Positions 36,123-45,143 of a DNA stretch of 64,000 nt are shown piece after piece. The position numbers and the translations under genes were made by a program. The notes beneath the pieces were generated by a model, which was given only the letters and a program-made list of their open reading frames with translations, was not told the origin of the DNA and ran no database searches. The stretch is from Sporobolomyces roseus (Eukaryota; Basidiomycota; Microbotryomycetes; Sporidiobolales; Sporidiobolaceae): positions 2,046,001-2,110,000 of the forward strand of contig JADILM010000003.1 in NCBI GenBank assembly GCA_016617785.1. The letters are read 5' to 3'. Each line of letters starts with the position of its first letter. Position 1 is the first letter of the stretch.

Positions 36123-36879
36123 CTTACGTTTCCTCGCTCGTTTCTATCTATCTATATTTTACCTGTCAAAGTCATGCCTTGTCTCGAGTTCAAGCCCTTA
36201 ACTGCTCGAAATCCGCCTCGTCGTCGTTTGAGATTGAGTTTCGCGACTTCAAGAATCGACTGAATTCTGTTGTCGTTCTCGTCTACTGCAACATGCACTC
36301 ATCATACGCAGGCTTTGAAGAACAACATAGACGTATTTCTACAGACATGTGAGGGAGTACAAACTCGCTCTCACCGCGAGACTCGTCCCTTCCCTCGTCT
36401 CGCTTAGCTTCGACTCGTTTCCTCGACTCGATCGATTATCAAAGAGAAAACAGATAGTCTCAGCTAGTGATCAAACATGGTCTGACCCTCGCCTTTGATC
36501 TAGCTCTGCATCTTCTCCCCCAACTTCAATTTCCCTTCTTTCGACGCTTCGCTTCAACTCTGAAGAGCTCAGTTCAGCTCAACACGATCTACAAACCACC
36601 TCAATGAGCTAAATGCATTGTATCAAGCTTTGCAAGCCAAAATTGGGGTGTGCCACGCAATCATCCTGCGAGACGGTCCAAGCCGAAAAACCTCGTCTCG
36701 TAGCATCGTTGCGTCGAGCAAGGCGGGAGAATCCCATAAGAGTTGAAGCGAGCCACAAATGATAGATTAGATTCAATATAAGTATAGGAGATTATCAAGG
36801 AGGGATACAAATGAACGAAAAAGGACAGAAAGCGAAAAGCACAAAAATTCGTGAGGAGGGAGAATGTTATGGGATGTCT
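36123..36879. other. Intergenic with duplicated flank-like sequence
   Basis: The part after copy 1 (about 36205-36320) resembles the sequence after the eroded relic (about 38130-38250), with shared blocks such as GTCGTCGTTTGAG and TTTCGC. This suggests the duplicated unit included 3' flanking DNA. Near 36555-36580 a TCAGTTCAGCTCAACA block resembles the 5' flank of the pseudogene (about 38490). No coding sequence is supported. Confidence 0.4.
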
Positions 36880-37251
36880 TCAACAGGTTTGCTTCTTCTC
36901 AAAGAGGTAGACCATGAGCCAGATGATCCATGAGAGAACGCTGATCAAAGCACAGAAATTACTGAAACTTCGCAGGGCCTTCACAAAGTCCGTCCTCATC
37001 CACCAAACTTCGCGGTTCTCTTCCTTCAATTTCGCATTCTCCTCCCTCAACCGAGTGAGCTCCTTGTGGTAGAACTCAAGTTGAGTTCGAGGGGTTCCAA
37101 CGATTGGATAAGGATCCATGCTTGCTGCCTTTTCATCACTCGAGTAGCTTGGGGAAGGAGTGTGAGGGTCCTTGAGGTGTAGGGGATCCTCTGCTACGTT
37201 CGATAAGGCCGAGTAAGGGGTAGGATCCGAACAGAGTTGCGAAGTGGACAT
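36880..37251 (-). CDS. Small tail-anchored coiled-coil protein, unknown
   Basis: Single exon, 123 residues from the ATG at 37251 (MSTSQLCSDP...). A longer in-frame ATG at 37377 would add 42 residues of Leu/Pro/Ser-rich sequence; the shorter form looks more natural. The middle has a predicted heptad-like stretch (FYHKELTRLREENAKLKEEN), followed by one hydrophobic helix near the end (FCALISVLSWIIWLMVYLF) and a short polar tail EKKQTC. This is the layout of a tail-anchored membrane protein with the bulk in the cytosol. I do not recognise a family. It is the only minus-strand gene inside the F-box array, and no F-box signature is present in it. Confidence 0.6.
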   Translation of the reverse strand: MSTSQLCSDPTPYSALSNVAEDPLHLKDPHTPSPSYSSDEKAASMDPYPIVGTPRTQLEFYHKELTRLREENAKLKEENREVWWMRTDFVKALRSFSNFCALISVLSWIIWLMVYLFEKKQTC

Positions 37252-37819
37252 GTTCGATTCGATTGTGAAGGGTTGACTTGGGAGGGTGAAGGGTGGGAGT
37301 GAGGTGAGAGGAGTTAGTAGGGAAGGAAGGAAAGATGCAAGAAGCCGAAATCGTACACCTTGAGGAGACGAAAGCATTGAGGCAGTGCAAACTTTGTCGG
37401 ATCCTCAAGCGGATCCCGAATTCGACTGAGTAGGTGTAGTATTGACAATGACGAGCTGCTTCGGAACGCTTCTGGATAAGCACGGCGCTTCCTGTCTGAT
37501 AGACCCCTCAGATACGCTGCGAACTCGTCGATCGAGTTTCGACGTTTCGTCGCTCATTCGCAAATTCATCAATTGAGCTTCGAGCCGACATGCTCTTCTC
37601 CTTATCCGGGCATGGTCTTTTCTACTACCACACGAGTTCACTATCGCTGACAATGATGCTGAGTCGAGAGTGCTGCTAAGGTCCTAATAACAGCAGCTCT
37701 CGTTTGCTTTCGACGAAGAACCTCATCCATCTGCAGATCTGGATCGACGGATCCTTCTGGCCTCGAGCCCAAATCATTATGAGAGTTTGACGACAATCAT
37801 GGGAATGAGAGTCGAGGAA
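37252..37819. other. Intergenic, promoter of the tail-anchored gene
   Basis: Contains the upstream region of the minus-strand gene and short ORFs without recognisable domains. The right end leads into the F-box relic. Confidence 0.4.
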
Positions 37820-38030
37820 TGACCTGGCAATTGCGAAGGGTCAGCACGAATCGATCAAGGTGGAAAGAGATACTGCTGTACGAGGGCGTCCAGAGACGGG
37901 ATCGGTCGTGATTATCTGCCAACCGATGCGTTCAATTGGAACAGTCGAGGTGGTACAGTACATGTGCAGGCTTTTTGCGATCGAGTATCGACCGCGTGAG
38001 GACTTCGAAGGAGGAAATTATTCTGCGACT
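37820..38030 (+). pseudogene. Eroded 3'-end relic of an F-box array copy
   Basis: Starting about 37827 the DNA reads like the end of copy 1: AAGGGTCAGCACGAATCGAT parallels AAGGGGAAGCACGAATCGAT in that gene (KGxHESIKVE). Downstream, TGGAACAGTCGAGGT parallels TGGGTCAGTCGAGGA, and a damaged signature (about GAGGACTTCGAAGGAGG then AATTATTCTGC) parallels the FEDFDGSYHS end. Frames change along the way. The 5' part of the gene is missing or unrecognisable. Confidence 0.7.
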
Positions 38031-38556
38031 CTCTTCTCCTTTCCCCAGATTCGCTCTATTTTTGTCTACACACGCTTTATCGTTGTCTATGAGCTGCACT
38101 TACGGAATTTGGGCCACGAATCGACATAATCCGTCTCACGTCGTCGTCGTTTGAGTTTCGCAATTTCGAAAGTCGAAGAAACTTCTGTTTTCGCTTTCAT
38201 CCGAATCTCTCTTTCTATACATCTCTATCATCAGCAGTCTTTCTCGAGAGGTATAGGCTCGCTTCTCCAAACGAGCGAGGAAGACAAAATTCGCACTTCT
38301 CGCTAAATTCAGCCTTTTCCTCCCCCGACCGACTTCGACCCTTTCCACGATTTGAATCACTCCCAAACAATCCGAAGATAGCTCACCAAGTCTAGCAAGG
38401 AACTTTTCACTCGTTCTTCCGCCTTCATTCCAGCTCTTCACTTTCCTCTCCACTCTTCATCTCCCGATTCTTTCCCTCGACCATACACAACTCAATTCAG
38501 CTCAGCAAGTACACCGGTCTACCTGATCTACCTACCAGCACTTCCCTATTATCACA
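38031..38556. other. Intergenic before the F-box pseudogene
   Basis: The left part resembles the 3' flank of copy 1. The right part is CT-rich leader-like DNA (38440-38556) before the former start codon of the pseudogene. No coding sequence supported. Confidence 0.4.
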
Positions 38557-39663
38557 ATGTCAGCTCTTCCCTTCCCACCCGAAATTATCCTCCTCGTCAC
38601 TTCTTCCGCTTTTGACTCTCCTTCCGACAGCCCTCAATCGTATCTATAGCGCCAGTACACCCTTCGATCACTCTCGCTAGCCCACTGAAGCTGGACTCGG
38701 ATCGCTCAAGAGGGTTTACGGGAAGAAGTTTGGGTTAATGTATTCAATCAAGAAGACGAGGCAGAAATCGAGAGGAAATCAGACCAACTCATAGTGAATG
38801 GTCTATGCAGAACTGAATACTTGACGGTTGATGGAGCTATAGGGCATTCACTCGATTGAACTGCCGGTGAGAAACGGGAAAGAGTCAAATACTTGCGATT
38901 ATTCATTGGGCGAGAATGCGGGTTCAATCGACGAGGAGGAGGACCCCGAAGGAGATCGATTATACTTACATCAGGGAGATCGCTCTCTTCTCGAGTGAGT
39001 TCCTGTTCTTCTCTTTTGAGTTTGAGGAAGAAATGAACAAACTCGTCGTTTTTCCGTAGATCTCGAAGAGCTGGTGTTTGCCTGAGGAACGCTTATCATG
39101 GGCGAATACGACTCTGATCTGTCCTTTCCCAATCTTCAAAGATTGACTATGCCAGGCGACACGGAGATAGAGGATCTCGGATCGACTTCAACTCCTATAT
39201 TCAGCCGAGACCTCATCCCTCAGCTCGCCCATTTCGCCCTCGAAGAAACACGACTCGCGTACTGGGGCTTTATGCATCACTTATCTGGTGTAACCGACGA
39301 AATCACGACTCTCGCTGTCAAGGATTACGAGATATCTGGGAAGACTCTCAGCTCTCGTACGTCTCAGCAAACTTCGCAACCTTCGACACCTCTCTCTCTC
39401 TCGACGTCAGAACTTTCATCGAGCCAGGTCTACTCCTAGTGGAGGGTCTACACCTGGAATCGCTGCATCTGTCTTTCAGGATGCTAATCGACGAACCAAA
39501 TTTGAAGGGGCTATAGGACGAGATCGTGAGGGGAGAGATCGGAGGACTAAAAGTCGATAGGATTGTCATCTGCGGTCATGAGCTTGGACAGGTGACGGGA
39601 AACAGATTCGAACCGAGATGTGATCGTGATTCACCTCCTTCCGAGGACGTCGATAGGAGATAG
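38557..39663 (+). pseudogene. F-box/leucine-rich-type pseudogene, array copy 2
   Basis: The former start (ATG 38557, MSALPFPPEIILLV) and the whole length align with the other copies, but the frame is broken. In-frame stops are at 38647 (TAG), 38686 (TGA), 38857 (TGA), 39083 (TGA) and 39514 (TAG), and at least two frame changes occur (about 38920-38940 and about 39360). Intron donor GTGAGT at 38995 and acceptor at about 39068 are still present. Between the lesions the family motifs are plain: LREEVWVN, LSFPNLQRLTM, IPQLAHFAL, HLESLHLSF, VDRIVICGHE. The C-terminal signature has decayed from PPFEDFDGR to PPSEDVDRR before the stop at 39661-39663. Number and spread of lesions rule out sequencing error as the sole cause. 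Confidence 0.88.
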
Positions 39664-40131
39664 GAGAATGTTGTGAGTACTGTCGCTCTCTATGATCTCT
39701 CTCCTCTTGAGCTGATCACCGTGTTCCTGATGGCAGCTGTAGCTTTTGTCGGTCGAACGGAGCTCGCAAAGAATCCCTCAGTTCCTCCTCTTCTCTTCTT
39801 CGACTCTTTCACATTTCCGCTTCTTGAATTCCCGGTCTCACGCTCGCTGTCAATTGAACAACCGACCTCAACTCTCCTGTCGTCGTGGTGGCTTCGGAGT
39901 ACCGCGGACCTTTTGAACGGGAGATGACGAGATTCAGATTCGTCTCTTTCTTCCTCTCACCTAACCCGCAAGGTCAATCTCGCTGCGGTTCACAAAACAG
40001 GATCGAGCAGATACCTTGCCCCTACGTTGCAACATCGTGCGTTCTCCCCAATCTCTCTACAGATCGATTCGCGCTGACTGACCGACCCGTTCTCAGGTTT
40101 TTCTCCCCTCCAGACGTCAAGCAGCTCTACC
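39664..40131. other. Intergenic, promoter side of F-box copy 3
   Basis: A block at about 39885-39925 (GGTGGCTTCGGAGTACCGCG) recurs in modified form before copy 5 (about 43438-43465, CGTCGCTTCGGAGTTGCCGC), and CTCGCAAAGAATC recurs near 39768 and 43302. The upstream regions of copies 3 and 5 are thus duplicates. CT-rich leader DNA follows. Confidence 0.5.
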
Positions 40132-41418
40132 ATGTCCACAAGCCCTCATCTACAACTCCTCACGCTTCCTCGCCCTCACGAACTCACGCCCTCACTCGCC
40201 GACGTTCTCTCGTCTACCTCGGTTCTTTCCCTCACTTCCTCTACCGAATCTCCTCCCGATTCATCCAATCTCGACATGTCACTCGCCAGTCGAATCCCGC
40301 CAGAGCTTCTCCTCGGCATCTTCTCCACCGTCGGCGATTCGCCCTCCAGAGATCACGACCAATACCTTGAACGCAATCGGAACCTTAAATCATTCGCGCT
40401 CGTTCATCGTACCTGGAGGCCCGCTGCAAGGGAAACCTTGCGAGAGGAGGTGTACATTCGAGGTACGGATGAGGAGATGGCTCGTGACGAGGAGATCGAG
40501 AGGATCAGTGGTCTGCTCATCGGTAGCAAAGTTCAAGGAACAAAGTACTTGACGGTTCATGTACATCTCAATGAGTTGATGGCAAAGACTGGCTCTGCAA
40601 TGTGGAGTCAAGTCAGCTATCTGAAGCTACTGACGAGTAGCAGAAACGACGGGACAACACAAATGAGCGATTTCGCTCGTTTCCCTCGTAAGTGTTGGTT
40701 GTCATTGTCGTTTTTGATTTCGGTTTAATCGATCGTTCCCGCAGGCTTGCAAGAGTTGTATCTCGCAGAGCTCCAGGGCGACCGGAATCTTGTCGATCTC
40801 GGCCCTTCCGACATCCACCTTCGGTTTCCGGAGCTTCGTCGCATTAGCATTGCTTCGGACGTCGACTTTGGACACATGGGGCAAGTCGTGCTTTCACTAC
40901 TCAGGCAACAAGCACAAGCATTTCGGCTTTTCGACATCACTTCTACGCTCTTTTCGCCTTCGAATATGCCGAAGCTCAAGCACCTTGCCGTCGACGACGA
41001 AGATGGCGAAGCCTTAGGGTCCTTGGCAGTTCTGATGTGGGCACTCAGTCATCAGGTGGCCACCCTTGCGATCAAGAACGGGGTGGAAGACACGGCAGAG
41101 GCACTCGCAGATCGACAGTTCTTCGCGAATCTAAAACATCTCTCCCTCAATGGTTTGGACAACATGGTGGAGGCGCTCCTCGATCACAACAATGTAGCAC
41201 TCGAATCTCTACACCTCTCATCCTGGATGGTCGCTAATGACGAGGAATTGCTATTTAGCGAGGATTCACACAATCGAATCGGGCGGATCGTCATCTACGG
41301 GTCGAGGAGGAACATCGAGACTAAGTATGGAAACTTCGTAGACGTAGACGAGTTGAACGTTCTGGAGTGGCGGGAGGATCGAGATCACCCATTTTTTGAG
41401 GGTTTTGATGGTCGATAA
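40132..41418 (+). CDS. F-box/leucine-rich-type protein, array copy 3 (intact)
   Basis: Two exons, 40132..40687 and 40745..41418, 409 residues from the first ATG; the in-frame ATG at 40276 (MSLASRIPPELLLGIF) matches the start position of the paralogues and may be the real one, giving 361. F-box-like stretch: RIPPELLLGIFSTVGDSP, NLKSFALVHRTWRPAARETL. Leucine-rich segments: LQELYLAELQGD, MPKLKHLAVDDED, FFANLKHLSLNGLDN, LESLHLSSWM, IGRIVIYGS. The end is VLEWREDRDHPFFEGFDGR, with the family's terminal signature and stop in place. The intron lies at the conserved place (phase 1 after FP). This is the only copy with no sign of damage or extension. Confidence 0.8.
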
Positions 41419-42063
41419 GCTTAACATTCCGTTCGTCTCGTTTCCTCTTCGCTCGTCTCTTCCTTCGTTGATACCGATCCTATGCGTCCCAACAGCTAGA
41501 TAGCTAGATAGCGCTTTCACATCACCTAGATCACTACTTTGTATCTCCCTTGCAAAATTCAATTCTTGTTTTCTCATTCGCTCTGCTCCCTTCTTTCTAC
41601 TTCTTTCTATCTCGAGATATACAAACTTGTACAGTCAATCTCATGCACCTCTCCCTGGTAGAGACTCGATTGCATGAGCAGCGATTGCCGATAAGCCAAA
41701 CCTTGCGAAGAATCTCCCTTTCTCTCCTTCGTCTCACCTTTCGCTCCTTTTCGTAGCCCGCCAGTCTTCTCAATACTCAGCCTGTCCTACGCCCAGCGCA
41801 GAACGGTCCTCGATATCTCGATTCATCAATCTATATTTCCCGCAACTCGCTCTCACTCCTTTCACTCTCACTCTCTCGCAAACAGCCTCACAGAGCACCA
41901 ACAGAGCAGCAGAACAATCCCTAACTCAACAGCAATTGATCGACCTGCCTACTAGTCCTTCTCCCTCTCTGCTTTCCCTTCTCACTTCTCTCATCTCCCA
42001 CCTCCTTCCACTCTTCCGACACCTCAATAGCAACCTCAGAATTGCCTCCATCCCACTTCAGTG
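41419..42063. other. Intergenic, promoter side of F-box copy 4
   Basis: CT- and CA-rich leader-like DNA leading to the ATG at 42064. Short ORFs have no recognisable content. Confidence 0.45.
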
Positions 42064-43165
42064 ATGTCTATCCTCGATCTCCCGCCAGAAGTCCTCCTCA
42101 ACATCTTCGACCACGCTGTTCCCGCTTCTCCCGCGCTCGAACACAAAGATTACCTCGATCGCGCTCGAACGCTCATTTCCTTCTCACTCGTACACTCTCG
42201 ATGGGTTCGGATGGCACAAGAGGCTTTACTGAGGGAAGTTTGGATAGGAAACACAAATTATAGAAAACGAGAAATGCAGCGGAAAGGTCGACAGCTCATC
42301 CAAGCGAGAGGGAACGGAACCAAATTCCTAACAGTGTATGGAGATATAGAGCCGCTCTTGAAGGAGACTGGGCTGGAAAGGTGGAAGGGGCTCGTCTACC
42401 TTAAGAATCGACCAAAGTACAGTCCCGAACACCCGACGAGGTTCGACTCTTTCGCTCGATTCCCAAGTGTGCAGCTTCTCCTCCTTCCCAACTACGAATG
42501 AACGCTAACGTTGCGCGCACCTTCAGACCTTGAAACCCTGGATTTGTCTGACTGCACTTTCTCTTTGGAGACTTTCCATCTGGACCTCTCCTTTCCTACG
42601 CTGCAACGACTCGTCCTCTCCTTTCGGCCTGTGCTCCAAGACGGCACTGAAGATATCCGGCGACTATCCTCCCCAGTGTCCACATGCCGAACTCATTCAC
42701 CTCGCTCTCGAAAGTCCCGTCTTTTCGTCACGCAGTTCGTTTGGTCCAACTCCACTCTTCGGCTCTCTCTTGCCCCAGGTCACCACTCTTGCGCTATCAG
42801 ACAGCACCCTTGACTACTCGGCCTCGGATCTCTTCGAAACAGTCGGTCGTTGCTCGAAACTCAAACATCTCTCGCTCTCGATCGAGTACGACGATCTCGA
42901 ATCGCTCCTCTTCACGAACGCTGCCGGAATGCATCTCGAATCACTACACATCTCCTCGTCTGCTTTTGACGACTTGACCACTCTCCTGCCTCGATTGACC
43001 GTCGTCGCCAAGGGAGAACCGGAAACGATCAGAGTGGAGAGGGTTGTGTTGTACGAAGAGGAAGAGAGGTTGTCGGCAAGAAGATTTCAGATGGCCGATA
43101 GTGATGTCTTCGAGTGGAGGGGTGATCGAGGTAAACCTCCGTTCGAGGATTTCGATGGGAGATAG
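42064..43165 (+). CDS. F-box/leucine-rich-type protein, array copy 4, frame disturbed
   Basis: Exon 1 42064..42466 (MSILDLPPEVLLNIFDHAV, LISFSLVHSRWVRMAQEALL, LREVWIGN), conserved intron 42467..42526, then exon 2 from 42527 (LETLDLSDCTFSLETF, LSFPTLQRLVLSF). Read straight on, this frame stops at 42813. The family sequence continues in the next frame (AELIHLALESP, LPQVTTLALSDS, SKLKHLSLSIE, LESLHISSS, IRVERVVLYE, DVFEWRGDRGKPPFEDFDGR) to 43165. Either a one-base change happened near 42635-42685, or a 46-nt stretch 42631..42676 (GTGCTC...CCCCAG) is spliced out; the latter restores the frame exactly and gives 331 residues. The skipped stretch corresponds to coding sequence in the sister genes. 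Gene or pseudogene status is therefore open. Confidence 0.65.
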
Positions 43166-43702
43166 TGAACAAGGAGAAGTTGGGTGAGGAGTCTGTCTTT
43201 CTGCGATCTACCTCTATCCTTGAGGTCGGCTGATCATTATGTCGTGACTCTGGGTAGCTGAGCGGACATTTGCTGTCATCAACACGATTGAGAGCCGATA
43301 GACTCGCAAAGAATCTACATTTCGAAACGCTTTCTTCGTTCGATGCTTCAGCACTCTCGTTCTCTGGACCGCTCTGCTCTCAATCTCACATATCAGATCA
43401 AGCTTGGAATGAAGACTCGCCGTCGTCGTTGTCGTCGTCGTCGCTTCGGAGTTGCCGCGGACCTCTCTTCGATTCTCGTTAAAACTCGATTCGCTTCTTA
43501 CTCTTGCTCTCTACACTTCCCCTACTCAGAACACAATCGACTCCCAGTTGTAAAGCCGGCTCCTCTGAGCTCCTCTAACGGTCTCAATCGTCTCCAGTTC
43601 GTTCTTTCGATACCTCCTCTTCCCGTCTTATCCCGCTGAATTCTGCTTTCGCCTTTCGCAGGAAGTCCCTCTCCAGTCTCATCGCTCTCAAACTCTTCCA
43701 AA
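43166..43702. other. Intergenic, promoter side of F-box copy 5
   Basis: Holds a (GTC)n-like trinucleotide stretch at about 43419-43443 and the block shared with the promoter of copy 3. CT-rich leader follows. Confidence 0.5.
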
Positions 43703-44854
43703 ATGGCCACCGTCTTCTCATTACCGCCTGAACTTCTACTCAATGTCCTCACTCGCAGCGCGCCAACGGCGCCCTCTCGGAGTCGATTGGAGCACCTTGT
43801 ACGGCAAAATCAACTTCGATCGTTCTCATTGGTACATCGAAGCTGGACTCTGCCAGCTCAGGGGCTGCTAAGGCAAGAAGTTTGGATCAACGTGATGACG
43901 GAAAAGTCGAAAAGGCGAGAATTGAGAAAGTTGGGTCGAATGTCGGGAGATCTACCGCATACCAGACATTTGCGAGTTGAGGGACCTCTTCATCACTGGT
44001 TAGAGCTGGGGCGCAAGAAGCGATTCAAGGACGTCATGACCATCCGTCACCATTCAGACGAAAAGTCAAAGTCGTATCGCCAAATCGCCGTCTACGCTGA
44101 GTTCCGCTGTGAGTCTCCTTCCCTTTGACTGAATCGCGAAAGGGACTTATCTGCTTCGTCCGTGCTAGATCTCAAAGCTTTACATCTCTCTTTGGGCAAG
44201 TACCACACGGAGCCTTGCAAACCCGAAATTTCCTTCCACAAGCTCGAACGACTCACGCTCGGCAAAATCCATGTCTCGAACTGGCCGCAGACCAACATTC
44301 CTCAACACGTCTTCAACCCGACTTGTATGCCCAAACTCAGACACCTCGCACTCCACCATGTCGATTACTTCGAGCTCGTTTCAGCTATCCTCCCTCAAAT
44401 CACTACCTTAGCAATCTTTGACTCGCACTCGACCCGGAATCTCACTTTCCTCTCTCTGTCGGACGCTCTTCCTCTCCTTGTCAAGCTCAAGCACCTCTCC
44501 CTCGCTGGCTACAACGAGGCGATTCCTCAGCTGTTCGGACCTCCCCAAGGCAGTCAACTCGAATCACTTCATCTCGGGATTGACGCTCTCGAACATCATC
44601 TCGAGGTAGCTACAGTGTTGGTGGGTATAGTTGAGCAACAGCGAAAGGATAACAAGAAGGGGAGGATAGTGATTTACGGGTGGAATCCGAGTCTCGTTGA
44701 GAAGCTTCGATCGACTACGCAGTTGGTTTGCTCGAATGGAGGGAGAAAGAAGATTCGGCTCCCTTTGAATACTTTGACGGGCATTAGAGATGCTTTGCCT
44801 TTGTCTTTCCTTTTCGTTCCCATGGTCGAATCCGCTTTTTCTCTGTGTCTGTGA
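43703..44854 (+). CDS. F-box/leucine-rich-type protein, array copy 5, C-terminus frameshifted
   Basis: Two exons, 43703..44108 and 44169..44854, 363 residues as read. N-terminus: FSLPPELLLNVLTRSAP, LRSFSLVHRSWTLPAQGLLR, QEVWIN. Leucine-rich part: LKALHLSLGKYH, ISFHKLERLTLGK, MPKLRHLALHHVD, LPQITTLAIFDS, LVKLKHLSLAGYN, LESLHLGIDA, GRIVIYGW. The expected family end is present but out of frame: one base over, 44725-44787 reads LEWREKEDSAPFEYFDGH and then TAG, which lines up with LEWREDRDHPFFEGFDGR of copy 3. A one-base indel near 44705-44720 thus replaces the normal end by an unrelated tail reaching 44854. The intron is at the family position. Confidence 0.72.
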
Positions 44855-45143
44855 AGGTTCGCTATGTAAATGTTCAATCTACCCCTTACCATCTGTACTC
44901 AATTCAACAGTTGCTAGTCGGTACAGTCAAGAGCCGCTCGATCATGTCGGTGAGCACCAAGTGAGCAACGAAGCTTCGCAGAGTTCCTAGTTCTCAAATT
45001 TCGGCTACAGACTTGTCCAAACGGAGCGCTACTCCTCCTCACCGTTGCTCAAATTGAACATTAGGAAGCGTCGTTCAGCAACTTGTCTTCAGCCTCTCAT
45101 CGAGACTTGCTCAGAGCAGTACAACAAATTTATTCAATTCTGT

